NCBI GenBank assembly: GCA_036961445.1
Contig: JBALVO010000010.1
Location: forward strand, 1 to 59,243
Source of the DNA: JBALVO01 sp036961445
Lineage (GTDB): Bacteria > Pseudomonadota > Gammaproteobacteria > Pseudomonadales > Halieaceae
Length of the DNA stretch: 59,243 nt
Direction: 5' to 3'
Within the stretch, counting starts at the first letter, position 1; every line of letters starts with the position of its first letter. Position numbers and translations under genes: made by a program. Below, piece by piece: positions 40,802 to 49,942 of the stretch. The notes under the pieces are model-generated. The model did no database searches, had not been told where the DNA came from, and saw nothing but the letters and a program-made list of their open reading frames with translations.

Positions 40802-41152
40802 ATGGTTTTGAGATGTAGTAACAACAGTAAATGGCTTTTTTCGCTGCTATTGGGCGCGTTGCTCACGGCTTCGGCACTGGCGGTGACAGACGCGGAGGTG
40901 AAACAGTTGCAACAGCAATGTGAAGTGGTGCGCAAAGAAGCGCTGGCGCCAATGCGAGCGCAAAAAACCCAGACCTGTATAGATCAGCAATTGCGCAGCA
41001 AAGAGCGCTGTGAGCACTATTATACAACCTATGGCAATGTTGCTCCTGGGCCCAGCGGGGCACCCCAGCAAGGCTATTTTTATAATTTGCCCGAGTGCCA
41101 GTCCTGGCTGGAAGCCAGGGATGCGCTTAAGGCAAGCAGGTCCAGACCCTGA
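40802..41152 (+). CDS. Small exported protein, unknown
   Basis: Protein of 116 residues with a signal peptide (SLLLGALLTASALAV). The mature part is charged, with four cysteines (QQCEVVRK, QTCIDQQ, ERCEHYY, PECQSWL) that could form two disulfides. AGGAGA before the ATG at 40802 supports this start over one 66 bases upstream. It is transcribed away from the FUSC operon. Its end overlaps the likely start of the aldolase gene. No family is recognised with confidence. Confidence 0.75.
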   Translation: MVLRCSNNSKWLFSLLLGALLTASALAVTDAEVKQLQQQCEVVRKEALAPMRAQKTQTCIDQQLRSKERCEHYYTTYGNVAPGPSGAPQQGYFYNLPECQSWLEARDALKASRSRP

Positions 41153-41843
41153 GGCCTGGTTGCGACCCACTGTGGTGAGGAAAGCTAGTTCCCGTGCGGA
41201 CCTGGTTGCGGGCTATCGGCAATTGATTGATGCCGGCCTGGGTACCGGTAGCTCTGGCAATCTGTCACTGCGCGACTCAGACGGCATGTTGATTACGCCA
41301 ACAGGTGTGACGTCCGCCAGACTGCAAGTGCAGGATGTGGTCGCCATGTCGCTCGACGGGCAGGTGGCGGCAGGGCAGTTACGCCCTTCCAGTGAATGGC
41401 ATATGCACGCGGCTATTTACCGGGCACGGCCGGACGTTAACGCGGTCGTACATTGTCACTCCCGCTACGCGACTATCCTGGCCTGTGCCCATCGACCGAT
41501 TCCGGCAATTCATTACATGATTGCTATTACCGCGGTAGATGAGATCCCCGTTGCCCCTTACGCGACCTTCGGTAGCGATGCGTTGGCGCAGGCAACAACT
41601 GCAACCTTGGGCCAGGGGCGAGCCTGTTTATTGGCAAACCATGGTCAGATTGCTGCGGGTGAGGATTTGTCGCAGGCTTTGAGTGTGGCGCAAGAGGTTG
41701 AGGAGTTGGCGGTGATTTATTGGGGCAGCCTCGCGCTGGGCGGTGGAGAAATACTGTCGCCTTCTGCTATGTTGGAGGTACACACAGCTTTTGCGACTTA
41801 CGGGCAGCAACAGGGTGACCAGTCTGGTGAACACGATGCGTAA
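41121..41843 (+). CDS. Class II aldolase/adducin family protein
   Basis: Cytoplasmic zinc-dependent aldolase-like protein of up to 240 residues. Motifs are GLGTGSSGNLSLRDSDGMLI (phosphate and substrate loop), the zinc site AVVHCHSRYATILA near residue 110, and the third metal His in LLANHGQIAAG. The family includes fuculose-phosphate aldolase and related epimerases, decarboxylases and methylthioribulose dehydratases. The ATG at 41121 overlaps the previous gene by 32 bases; GTG codons at 41172 and 41175 avoid the overlap and begin nearer the conserved core, but lack a ribosome site. Confidence 0.85.
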   Translation: MRLRQAGPDPEAWLRPTVVRKASSRADLVAGYRQLIDAGLGTGSSGNLSLRDSDGMLITPTGVTSARLQVQDVVAMSLDGQVAAGQLRPSSEWHMHAAIYRARPDVNAVVHCHSRYATILACAHRPIPAIHYMIAITAVDEIPVAPYATFGSDALAQATTATLGQGRACLLANHGQIAAGEDLSQALSVAQEVEELAVIYWGSLALGGGEILSPSAMLEVHTAFATYGQQQGDQSGEHDA

Positions 41844-41966
41844 GTTGCTATTATCAACCTCCGTATCACCAAGATCAGAAGCTCAATCTGGGCAACAATT
41901 TCCGGTCCTACGTGGCTATCCAGGACTACTATTACCGCGGGTACCGCGGGCGAACAGGATTTAACA

Positions 41967-43706
41967 ATGAAGAACGCTACCCTCTATTTTTTGCAGATCG
42001 TGCTGCTGGCCTGCTTTTCCTTCGCATCGGTAACACGGGCCGCCGGTGAGCCTGGAGTTGAGGTTCAGCCTGAAGTTGAGTCGGTGGTCGACACGAAGGT
42101 CGACACGAAGGTCGAGACGGAGAAAGAAGCACTGCAGTCTCAGCTCGACAAACTGGACCAGGATATACGTAGTTTGAAACTCCTGGGACAACAGGTTGAT
42201 GGTTTGCCGAAGCAGGATCGCGAAGCGGTGCTATTCCGGCGGGATGAGCGCAGCTTTAAAGTTTTTCAGGACCTGGATCAACTAATGCGACGTATAGTGA
42301 AATTACCGGCGGAAGATGTCCAGCGCATTGAGATGGAGCGCCGCTTGCGTGAAAACCTTGCCGATGCCGGTGACGCGGCATTCGCACGTATCGAGGAGCT
42401 GGGTAAGCGTATTGCCAGCTTTAGCAGCAAGCTGGAGTCTCTTAGCGGCGGCCAGCGTATTGCCAGCGAAGCCTATATCAGTAGTCTCGAGTTACTGCGT
42501 ATTCATTATTATGAAGCGCAGGTTAATGTGATCGAGGGGCGCAAGGCGCTGGATATGCCTACGCAAGCGATGCAGCAACGTGTGCAGGACCTGCTATATC
42601 TGCATGCCGAGACACTGGTCGGCAAGATAGAGTTCGTCGGGTCAGCGCTAAAGGAACTGCGTAGCAGGCTGGAGGGCGAGCCACAGAATACGGACCTTGA
42701 TGCCATAAGCAGGACTTTTTCGAATCTTCATCAGCAATATTTACAACGCCTGGAGATTATATCTGGCGTGCTGCAACGCCTGGGACTGGATAATGCAGTT
42801 TATACCGGCGTTTTGCTACAACAGGGTAAGGGCTTCTCAGTCCGTGATCTTAAAGGTCCGGCGTTCCAGAGCCTGTTGCGTGACAGCTGGAACGCGCTTA
42901 AAAAATCTCTGGTCGCCAATGCGCCTGATACGGTCTTTCGCCTGCTGGTTTTTATCCTTGTTATATTGGCATTTCGTGTTCTTTCACGCCTTACGCGACG
43001 CGCAACAGTGGCGGCTTTTGAGCGCTCAGGCGTGGATTTGTCGACTTTGCTCAAGGACGTTCTGGCCTCTGTGTCCAGTGGCACAGTAATGGTAATCGGC
43101 GTCCTGATGGCATTGTCGCAGATTGGTATTTCCCTGGGGCCGATGCTGGCTGGTCTGGGTGTGGCCGGTTTTGTTGTGGGCTTTGCGCTGCAGGACACAC
43201 TGAGCAATTTTGCCGCTGGTGGCATGATACTTGTTTATCGCCCCTATGATGTCGACGATTTTGTAGAGGTAACGGGAGCCTCGGGCCTGGTTAAAAAAAT
43301 GAGTCTGGTGTCAACGACCATTACGACTTTTGATAACCAGACGCTGGTCGTTCCCAACAGTAAAATATGGGGTGATGTTATAAAGAACGTTACTGCCCAA
43401 AAAGTCCGTCGTGTCGATCTGCAATTTGGTATTGGCTACGGCGACGACATAGAACATGCAGAAAGAGTACTGGCCGATGTCGTGAGCAGTCATGAGTTGG
43501 TACTCAAAAAACCTGAAACCATGATCAAGCTGCATACGTTGGGCGACTCATCAGTCAATTTCATTGTGCGTCCCTGGACCAAAACAGAGGACTACTGGGA
43601 CGTGTATTGGGATCTCACCCGCGAGATTAAAATGCGCTTTGATAAAGAGGGCATATCCATTCCCTTTCCGCAGCGGGATGTTCATTTTTACAATGAGCAA
43701 GCCTAG
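41967..43706 (+). CDS. MscS-family mechanosensitive channel with large periplasmic domain
   Basis: Inner-membrane channel of 579 residues. A signal peptide precedes an acidic repeat region (VDTKVDTKVETEK, from a 15-base tandem repeat near 42088-42120) and a long predicted coiled-coil domain. Helices follow, with the pore helix GPMLAGLGVAGFVVGFALQD near residue 395, NFAAGGMILVYRPYDVDDFV and TFDNQTLVVPNSKIWGDVI, all typical of MscS. A soluble C-terminal domain completes it. It relieves turgor on osmotic down-shock. The stop overlaps that of the convergent DUF481 gene by four bases. Confidence 0.9.
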   Translation: MKNATLYFLQIVLLACFSFASVTRAAGEPGVEVQPEVESVVDTKVDTKVETEKEALQSQLDKLDQDIRSLKLLGQQVDGLPKQDREAVLFRRDERSFKVFQDLDQLMRRIVKLPAEDVQRIEMERRLRENLADAGDAAFARIEELGKRIASFSSKLESLSGGQRIASEAYISSLELLRIHYYEAQVNVIEGRKALDMPTQAMQQRVQDLLYLHAETLVGKIEFVGSALKELRSRLEGEPQNTDLDAISRTFSNLHQQYLQRLEIISGVLQRLGLDNAVYTGVLLQQGKGFSVRDLKGPAFQSLLRDSWNALKKSLVANAPDTVFRLLVFILVILAFRVLSRLTRRATVAAFERSGVDLSTLLKDVLASVSSGTVMVIGVLMALSQIGISLGPMLAGLGVAGFVVGFALQDTLSNFAAGGMILVYRPYDVDDFVEVTGASGLVKKMSLVSTTITTFDNQTLVVPNSKIWGDVIKNVTAQKVRRVDLQFGIGYGDDIEHAERVLADVVSSHELVLKKPETMIKLHTLGDSSVNFIVRPWTKTEDYWDVYWDLTREIKMRFDKEGISIPFPQRDVHFYNEQA

Positions 43707-44728
43707 TAGGTCCAGCCTATACCCGTAGTGACCCCGTAATCGAATTGACTATCGGCATCGGCCCGGTTGTCGGTGCTGCCATAAGCTGTGATGTCAAAGA
43801 AAAAGTCCTCAACTATTTCCCAGCGGACTCTCAGATTTGAGTCGCTGCGAAGTCTGCCGCTATCGGTCAGGCTTGGGTACAGGTTAAACGACAGATCGAC
43901 ATCCAGTTCTGGCGTATTGAAGCGCCAGGTGCTGAAGCTGCTGGCAATATACAGTTCCACATTTTGATCTTCACCAGTATCGGGTTTTTGTTCGGTAACT
44001 ACCTGTAGACCGCTCGCGCCTATTAGACGCATTTTATGCGTGTCAATCAGGTACCGTCCTAACCCTGCACCGACGCCGATGCGGTGATCCAGTGCCAGTT
44101 CATCGTTGGTTTCATAGTTGGAAAATAAATTCCGGAACAATTTCGATCGATCCGTCCATACATAGCGCTGTACCTCGACCTTGGCACTACTGGTTGTTTC
44201 TTCGTCGGTATCCGTCACAGTGCTGCGGCCGGTAAGTTTGTTGAGGCTGTTCTGGTCTTCGTAACTAATGACCGTATTGAGAGCGGTTTGTCCGACGTCA
44301 CTGGCTTTGTTAAAGCTAAATCCGGCAGCCAGGTAAACATCGATGCGATCGATGACATTTTTTTCAAGGGGGCGTAGTTCGACTACCTGCAGCCAGTCTA
44401 TCGAATGCGTGTCATACAAGTCCTGTATCAGAAGCTGCCCGGGTTGGGGCGATTGCTTTAAGGATCCGAACTGCCGCTCACCTTTGCTGAGTCTGATTTC
44501 GTAATTGTATTTACTTTCCAATCCGGCGATTTCCTGCCATTCGATTTTCACTGTGCTCATCGAGTCGGTACTCAAATTCAGAATTCCGCCATAAAGAGAT
44601 TTTACCTCCCCGGTGATGCGGTCGCCGTTGTACAGGGTTACGATGTCTGTTTTACGCTGGGCCATCGCGTGCGGACACAGACCGCACAGCAGCAGTAGCA
44701 CCAGCACCACTTGTGTTTTTGCCTTCAC
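43703..44728 (-). CDS. DUF481 outer-membrane protein
   Basis: Exported protein of about 341 residues. A signal peptide (VVLVLLLLCGLCPHAMAQ) precedes a short N-terminal SH3-like segment (VTLYNGDRITGEVKSLYGG, then LSTDSMSTVKIEW). A beta-barrel follows, with KVEVQRYVWTDRSKLFRNLF and the last strand DYGVTTGIGWTY, as in DUF481 proteins of unknown role. GTG at 44728 is preferred because AGGAG lies six bases before it; TTG at 44731 is the alternative. The gene ends tail to tail with the mscS-type gene. Confidence 0.85.
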   Translation of the reverse strand: MKAKTQVVLVLLLLCGLCPHAMAQRKTDIVTLYNGDRITGEVKSLYGGILNLSTDSMSTVKIEWQEIAGLESKYNYEIRLSKGERQFGSLKQSPQPGQLLIQDLYDTHSIDWLQVVELRPLEKNVIDRIDVYLAAGFSFNKASDVGQTALNTVISYEDQNSLNKLTGRSTVTDTDEETTSSAKVEVQRYVWTDRSKLFRNLFSNYETNDELALDHRIGVGAGLGRYLIDTHKMRLIGASGLQVVTEQKPDTGEDQNVELYIASSFSTWRFNTPELDVDLSFNLYPSLTDSGRLRSDSNLRVRWEIVEDFFFDITAYGSTDNRADADSQFDYGVTTGIGWTY

Positions 44729-44884
44729 CAAATTCTCCTGCTTACGCTGTCATGTAGCTGTAAAGGTTGAGGGTGATTCTAGTGGAATTTTGACGCGCTT
44801 ACTCAGATTTTCACTTCGATTCTCAAGCCCGTCGGACTCATGCTATGCTGCTCACGAATTTCGTAATAGGCGCACTCTGACGCA

Positions 44885-45109
44885 ATGGTGTCTCCTTCCT
44901 ATCTCCTTAGCCTCGCGCTGCTTTATATCTGTATCCTGTTTGCAGTGGCCTGGTATGCGGATCGTTACTCGGTGCGGATGGGGAAAAATGGCGACGAAGC
45001 AGAGCGTGTTCTGGGTATGCGCGCGCCACAGGGTCACGTCCATCGCAGACTATATTGGTGCGCGCTACGGTAAACGCCAGCCGTTGACAATACTGGTCTA
45101 TGGCGGCGG
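44885..45109 (+). pseudogene. Remnant of an SSS-domain sensor histidine kinase (CrbS/CbrA type)
   Basis: The start encodes MVSPSYLLSLALLYICILFA then VAWYADRYSV, the N-terminal helix of kinases with a sodium/solute-symporter-like sensor. In another frame, at about 45028-45100, VTSIADYIGARYGKRQPLTI follows, a hallmark of the same family further inside the domain. The middle helices are missing and the frame is shifted. The sequence breaks off at an IS3 transposase tail. Only the symporter part is represented; no histidine-kinase core remains. It lies before the DUF4212/symporter cluster. Confidence 0.75.
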
Positions 45110-45304
45110 TTCAAGGCGCTGGCCCAGGCCATCTCCGAGTGGGTAGAACATTACAACCACGAGTCCTTAGATAACGTCACACCAGCGGACGTCTACGAGG
45201 GAAGAAGAAACAGGATTCTGGATCAACGTGCAGCAGTAAAATCTCGCGCACTGACCCGGCGGAAAGTACACAACCTGAAGTTAGCGGTGAAGTACGCGTT
45301 CTAA
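45110..45304 (+). pseudogene. C-terminal fragment of an IS3-family transposase
   Basis: The frame reads FKALAQAISEWVEHYNHE, then SLDNVTPADVYEGRR and a basic tail ending at TAA in 45302-45304. This is the last part of an IS3-family OrfB integrase-type transposase. A few residues expected between HYNHE and SLDNVTP appear lost. No catalytic DDE residues, OrfA or clear terminal inverted repeats are present, so it is a dead insertion remnant joined to the kinase remnant. Confidence 0.8.
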
Positions 45305-45398
45305 ACCTGGTGTAGACCAAAGTCCAAGAGTAAGTTACGGCGCGCCGCGCGTATATTGGGGGTGGCGGTAACAATAACAACACCGCAGGAGGTGTGAA

Positions 45399-45665
45399 AT
45401 GTCACAAATGACGGAACAACAGGCGAAAGAATACTGGCGCCGCAACGTGAGCCTGATGGCCAGGTTGCTGGTGGTCTGGTTCATGGTTAGCTTTGGCTGC
45501 GGCATCTTACTGGTTGACGTACTCAACCAGATACAGATCGGCGGCTACAAACTGGGTTTCTGGTTTGCCCAGCAGGGTTCAATCTACGTATTTGTAGTAT
45601 TGATTTTCTATTACGCTAAAAAAATGGCTGCGTTGGATATTGAATTCAACGTGGAAGAAGAATAA
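45399..45665 (+). CDS. DUF4212 symporter small subunit
   Basis: Inner-membrane protein of 88 residues with two helices. KEYWRRNVSLMARLLVVWFM near the start and GFWFAQQGSIYVFVVLIFYY are typical of DUF4212 proteins, described as small partners of VC_2705-type sodium:solute symporters. A very strong ribosome site AGGAGGTG lies directly before the ATG. The large subunit gene starts 11 bases after its stop. Confidence 0.94.
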   Translation: MSQMTEQQAKEYWRRNVSLMARLLVVWFMVSFGCGILLVDVLNQIQIGGYKLGFWFAQQGSIYVFVVLIFYYAKKMAALDIEFNVEEE

Positions 45666-45676
45666 GAAGCGCTGCT

Positions 45677-47407
45677 ATGGAACTCCAAACACTAACGTAT
45701 CTCGTAGTGGGCGCGACCTTCGCTCTCTACCTCGGCATAGCCTTCTGGGCTCGTGCCGGTTCAACGAAAGACTTCTATGTCGCCGGTGGCGGTATTCACC
45801 CAATACAAAATGGTATGGCCACAGCCGCTGACTGGATGTCTGCGGCGTCGTTTATTTCCATGGCAGGCCTGATCGCCTTCATGGGTTACGGTGGTTCTGT
45901 ATTCTTGATGGGCTGGACGGGTGGTTATGTGCTGTTGGCCATGTTGCTGGCGCCTTACCTGCGCAAGTACGGCAAGTTCACGGTCCCCGAGTTTATCGGC
46001 GATCGCTTTTACTCCAATACAGCGCGCGTTGTGGCGGTTATCTGCCTGATCATTTGTTCGGTGACTTACGTTATCGGCCAGATGAAAGGTGTTGGTGTGG
46101 CGTTCTCCCGCTTCCTGGAAGTCGACTACGATACCGGACTGTACGTAGGCATGACTATCGTATTTTTCTACGCGGTGCTAGGCGGCATGAAAGGCATCAC
46201 CTACACACAGATTGCGCAATATTGTGTATTGATTCTGGCCTACACTATCCCGGCTATTTTCATCAGTCTGCAACTTACCGGTAATCCCATTCCCCAGCTG
46301 GGCCTGGGTAGCACCATGATTGGTACTGATGTATTCCTGCTGGACCGGCTTGACCAGGTGGTAACAGACCTTGGGTTTCATGAGTACACAACGCAATACC
46401 GTCTCAGTGGGCTGAATATGTTTGCCTATACCATGTCCCTGATGATCGGTACCGCGGGTCTGCCCCACGTGATCATCCGCTTCTTCACCGTACCCAAGGT
46501 GAAGGACGCGCGTTCTTCAGCGGGTTGGGCGTTGGTGTTCATTGCTATTTTGTACACTACTGCACCCGCGGTAGCCGGCATGGCGCGACTGAACCTGATT
46601 AATACTCTGGAGCCGTCACCTGGTGAGTTCATGAAGATCGATGAGCGTCCTCAATGGTTCAAAAACTGGGAAAAAACCGGTCTGCTCGCATTTGAGGACA
46701 AGAATGGCGATGGCAGGATTGAGTATACTTCAGACCCTGCGACCAACGAGATGACCAAGATAGACAATGACATTATGGTATTGGCCAACCCCGAAATTGC
46801 CAGGCTCCCCAACTGGGTAATTGCCCTGGTGGCTGCCGGTGGCCTAGCGGCAGCGCTGTCTACTGCGGCGGGTTTGCTGCTGGCGATCGCCTCGGCTATT
46901 TCCCACGATTTGTTGAAGGGTATATGGATGCCCCATATCACCGAGAAGACGGAACTCATGGCCAGTCGGATTGCCATGGCTTTTGCCATCGCAGGTGCAG
47001 GATACCTCGGACTTAATCCGCCGGGCTTTGCTGCCGGAACGGTGGCGCTGGCCTTTGGTCTGGCAGCATCGTCTATCTTCCCGGCTCTAATGATGGGTAT
47101 TTTCTCCAAAGGTGTAACCAAGGAAGGCGCTATTGCAGGTATGGTCTGCGGTATCAGTGTCACCCTGTTCTATGTGTTTCAGCACAAGGGCATTATGTTT
47201 ATCCCGGGCACTGCGTTCCTGGGCGACACGCCTGCCAACTGGTTCATGGGTATTGAGCCCAATGCCTTTGGTGTAGTGGGTGCGATGGTGAACTTCGCGA
47301 TTGCCTTCGCGGTATCCAAAGTCACAGCGCATCCGCCACAGGAAGTGCAGGACCTGGTTGAGCATATCCGTATCCCGGCAGGTGTTACAGCGGCGCATGA
47401 CCACTAG
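45677..47407 (+). CDS. Sodium:solute symporter, VC_2705 (acetate-permease-like) subfamily
   Basis: Inner-membrane symporter of 576 residues with about 13 helices. Start helices AFWARAGSTKDFYVAGGGIH and MATAADWMSAASFISMAGLI, and the sodium-site-rich core, fit the VC_2705/ActP-like subfamily, likely for acetate or another short carboxylate. A cytoplasmic or periplasmic loop near residue 335 contains FEDKNGDGRIEY, which resembles an EF-hand calcium loop (D, N, D at positions 1, 3, 5). It pairs with the upstream DUF4212 subunit and ends at a strong terminator. Confidence 0.92.
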   Translation: MELQTLTYLVVGATFALYLGIAFWARAGSTKDFYVAGGGIHPIQNGMATAADWMSAASFISMAGLIAFMGYGGSVFLMGWTGGYVLLAMLLAPYLRKYGKFTVPEFIGDRFYSNTARVVAVICLIICSVTYVIGQMKGVGVAFSRFLEVDYDTGLYVGMTIVFFYAVLGGMKGITYTQIAQYCVLILAYTIPAIFISLQLTGNPIPQLGLGSTMIGTDVFLLDRLDQVVTDLGFHEYTTQYRLSGLNMFAYTMSLMIGTAGLPHVIIRFFTVPKVKDARSSAGWALVFIAILYTTAPAVAGMARLNLINTLEPSPGEFMKIDERPQWFKNWEKTGLLAFEDKNGDGRIEYTSDPATNEMTKIDNDIMVLANPEIARLPNWVIALVAAGGLAAALSTAAGLLLAIASAISHDLLKGIWMPHITEKTELMASRIAMAFAIAGAGYLGLNPPGFAAGTVALAFGLAASSIFPALMMGIFSKGVTKEGAIAGMVCGISVTLFYVFQHKGIMFIPGTAFLGDTPANWFMGIEPNAFGVVGAMVNFAIAFAVSKVTAHPPQEVQDLVEHIRIPAGVTAAHDH

Positions 47408-47426
47408 GATTTATGGTCCCTTGTCA

Positions 47427-47457
47427 GGAGGCATCGCTTGCGATGCCTCCTTTTTTT
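47427..47457 (+). terminator. Rho-independent terminator of the symporter genes
   Basis: A perfect 10-base stem (GGAGGCATCG and CGATGCCTCC) with a CTTG loop is followed by seven T residues, 19 bases after the symporter stop. Confidence 0.96.
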
Positions 47458-47561
47458 GTTATATGACTACGGTGCAGAGCCTGCCAGTTTTTTTCGGATG
47501 CTCTCTGGCATGCTCCGCTCAGCGGTTATACTTAACACCGGTCTCTTTCAGGAACTAAAAG

Positions 47562-48029
47562 ATGTTCACTAATAAGCATGTGATTATCGCGGTGATTGTC
47601 GCACCGATACTGTCTATTCTGGCCTGGTTTGCGGTGGGAAATTTCATCGGCGAAGAACCAACGGTAGCGCAGCCCGGACAGTCTTACCCGCTGGTTGAAA
47701 AGAGTAACTGCCGTTATCCCAGCGGCGTGTGTGATCTGGCGAACGAGGATTTCAAGCTCGGACTGTCCTATGACGATGCTGTATCTGGTCCACAATTGGT
47801 CGTTCGCGCTTCTCACCCTTTGGAGGGAGTAGTACTGAGCCTGGGAGTTGCTGAACCGACCGCCATGCGCGCGACCGATGGTCAGGTCCTGGAATGGCGT
47901 ATAGCGATCGCCGAAAAGCCAACACCAGACTTGCGTATTCGGGTGGTGGCCAGGGTGGCAGGCAGTTCCTACTATGGCGAGGCTGGCACACTGTTTTTGT
48001 TACCCAAAGACAGGCAATGGGAACGATGA
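47562..48029 (+). CDS. Membrane-anchored periplasmic protein, unknown
   Basis: Protein of 155 residues with one N-terminal membrane helix (VIIAVIVAPILSILAWFAVG) and a small beta-rich periplasmic domain containing KSNCRYPSGVCDLANEDFKL, in which two cysteines may pair. I do not recognise a named domain. It is typically seen, as here, between VC_2705 permease genes and DUF294 genes. Its stop overlaps the start of the DUF294 gene (ATGA), so the two are translated together. Confidence 0.8.
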   Translation: MFTNKHVIIAVIVAPILSILAWFAVGNFIGEEPTVAQPGQSYPLVEKSNCRYPSGVCDLANEDFKLGLSYDDAVSGPQLVVRASHPLEGVVLSLGVAEPTAMRATDGQVLEWRIAIAEKPTPDLRIRVVARVAGSSYYGEAGTLFLLPKDRQWER

Positions 48030-49942
48030 GCAACGAATTTTTGCAGCACAGCCAGGCAAGCCCCAGAAATACCGCACCTGAGTCAGTCACGGCGCAGCTT
48101 GCGGTACCGGAATTGGTTCCTATTGCGGAGTTTTTACAGCAATCCCTGCCGTTTAATGAGCTGCCCCTGTCAGAGCTGTACTACACGGTGGGCAAAATTG
48201 TGGTGCAGTACCACTGTCACGGGGATGTGTTTAATCGCGAAACACAGGAAAAGGGTTTGCGTGTTGTGCGCAGCGGCGCGGTAGAAATCAGGGACAGCGA
48301 TAATAAGTTACTCGATAGATTGGGGGAGGGCGAGAGTTTCCATATCGCTGGTTTAAATGCTGAGCAGGGGGAGGTCCAGGCGGCGGTCATCGAGGACGCG
48401 TTGCTATACCTGCTGCCCGATGTCGCCTATAGGCACCTGCGCGATACCAATCGCCAGTTCGATCGCTATTTCAGTAGCCAGCGCAGTCGGCGTTTACGGC
48501 GGGCGGCCCGTTACCAGCCAGAGCCCAATAGCATGATGCAGGAGGTGCGCACGGTGATGAGCACCGACTTGTTGACAGTGACTTCACGGCAGACCATACA
48601 GCAGACAGCCCAGCTGATGGCTGAGCGGCGTGTTTCCTCTGCGTTTATCGTTGATGACGGTCAATTGGCCGGCATCGTGACGGATCGCGATCTGCGGGTT
48701 CGTTGTGTGGCCAACGCGCTTTCTACCGACACGGCGGTCAGTGAGATCATGACGCCGGACCCGGAGGCCATAGCGTCTTCTGTCACCTTATTCGAGACTA
48801 CGCTGTTGATGACACAGCGTGCCTACCATCACTTGCCGGTGATGGTGCATGGCGAGCTAACCGGTATCGTCACCACGTCTGACCTGATTCTTGCCAAGCA
48901 GGATGATCCGGTTTATCTGGTGCAGCATATCTCCCGTCAGCATGATGTTCCGGGTATAAAAGAGCTGGTGTCCGGAATGCCCAATTTAATGGTGCAGTGG
49001 GTGAATTCAGGGATGCGGGCGCAGCAGGTCAGCCAGATTCTAACTGCCATCAGCGATGCCATTACAGTGCGCCTGATCCAGCTGGCAGAGGAGAAATTGG
49101 GGCCGGCGCCGGTGCCCTGGTGCTGGGTAGGTTTTGGCTCCCAGGCGCGCGGTGAGCAATTGCTGGGTGCGGACCAGGATAACGGCATCATTATTTCCGA
49201 TGAGGCATTATCTGAGCATCTACCGTGGTATGCGGAGCTGGCGGAACAGGTTTGTTATGGTTTGAATGAATGCGGCTACGTGTATTGTCCCGGCGACATT
49301 ATGGCCAAAACAGACGAATGGCGAGTGCCGTTGGAGGTCTGGCAGCAGAAGGTGCGACGCTGGGCGAACACCCCGACCCCGGATGCGGTGATGCGGGTCA
49401 GTATTTTCTTTGACTTGCGCAGCATCTACGGTACATCGAATTTGTGCGTTGCCCTGCAGAAAACCATGTTGGACCAGGCTGCCAAAAACTCCATCTTCCT
49501 GGCCGCGCTGGCGGCCAACGCCCTGGACGTCAAGCCACCGTTGGGTATCTTCCGGCGTTTTGTGGTGGATCGCGATGGCGAGCACCGCGATTCGCTGGAC
49601 CTGAAAAAGCGCGGTGTGTTGCCGGTAACGGAAATTGTGCGCCTGCGTGCATTGGCCAATAAAATTTTCGCGGTGAATACCAATGAGCGACTCAAGGCAC
49701 TGGCTGAAAACAAGCACATGACAATCGTCGACAGTCGCAATCTGGCCGATGCCTTGCATTTTATCCAGCACCAGCGGATCAAGCACCAGTGCAACCAGAT
49801 TCTGCGCGGTGAAAAAGTGACGAACTTCTTGAATCCCAAAGATCTGCCAAAAATGGCGAAGGAGCAATTGCGCGATGCATTCACCATTATAGACGATGCA
49901 CAGTCCGCAGTTCGACAGACCTACCGAGCAGGAATGGGTTGA
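48026..49942 (+). CDS. DUF294 nucleotidyltransferase with cNMP-binding and CBS domains
   Basis: Cytoplasmic protein of 638 residues. In order: a cyclic-nucleotide-binding-like domain (about 60-160, ending near YLLPDVAYRHLRD), two CBS domains (about 175-295, VMSTDLLTVTSRQTIQQTAQ, then EIMTPDPEAIASSVTLFETT), and a DUF294 nucleotidyltransferase domain with WCWVGFGSQARGEQLLGADQ and DNGIIISD. A DUF294 C-terminal helical domain follows. The architecture suggests a GlnD-like sensor of energy or nucleotide state. The ATG at 48026 overlaps the preceding stop, and the exonuclease start overlaps its stop by one base. Confidence 0.9.
   Translation: MSNEFLQHSQASPRNTAPESVTAQLAVPELVPIAEFLQQSLPFNELPLSELYYTVGKIVVQYHCHGDVFNRETQEKGLRVVRSGAVEIRDSDNKLLDRLGEGESFHIAGLNAEQGEVQAAVIEDALLYLLPDVAYRHLRDTNRQFDRYFSSQRSRRLRRAARYQPEPNSMMQEVRTVMSTDLLTVTSRQTIQQTAQLMAERRVSSAFIVDDGQLAGIVTDRDLRVRCVANALSTDTAVSEIMTPDPEAIASSVTLFETTLLMTQRAYHHLPVMVHGELTGIVTTSDLILAKQDDPVYLVQHISRQHDVPGIKELVSGMPNLMVQWVNSGMRAQQVSQILTAISDAITVRLIQLAEEKLGPAPVPWCWVGFGSQARGEQLLGADQDNGIIISDEALSEHLPWYAELAEQVCYGLNECGYVYCPGDIMAKTDEWRVPLEVWQQKVRRWANTPTPDAVMRVSIFFDLRSIYGTSNLCVALQKTMLDQAAKNSIFLAALAANALDVKPPLGIFRRFVVDRDGEHRDSLDLKKRGVLPVTEIVRLRALANKIFAVNTNERLKALAENKHMTIVDSRNLADALHFIQHQRIKHQCNQILRGEKVTNFLNPKDLPKMAKEQLRDAFTIIDDAQSAVRQTYRAGMG

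Noticed and set aside
42088..42120. Short tandem repeat of 15 bases
   Set aside because: It encodes the VDTKVDTKVETE linker after the signal peptide of the MscS protein and needs no separate explanation.
45304..45398. Terminal inverted repeat of the IS3 element
   Set aside because: No sequence after the transposase stop could be matched to a known or paired end within the window.
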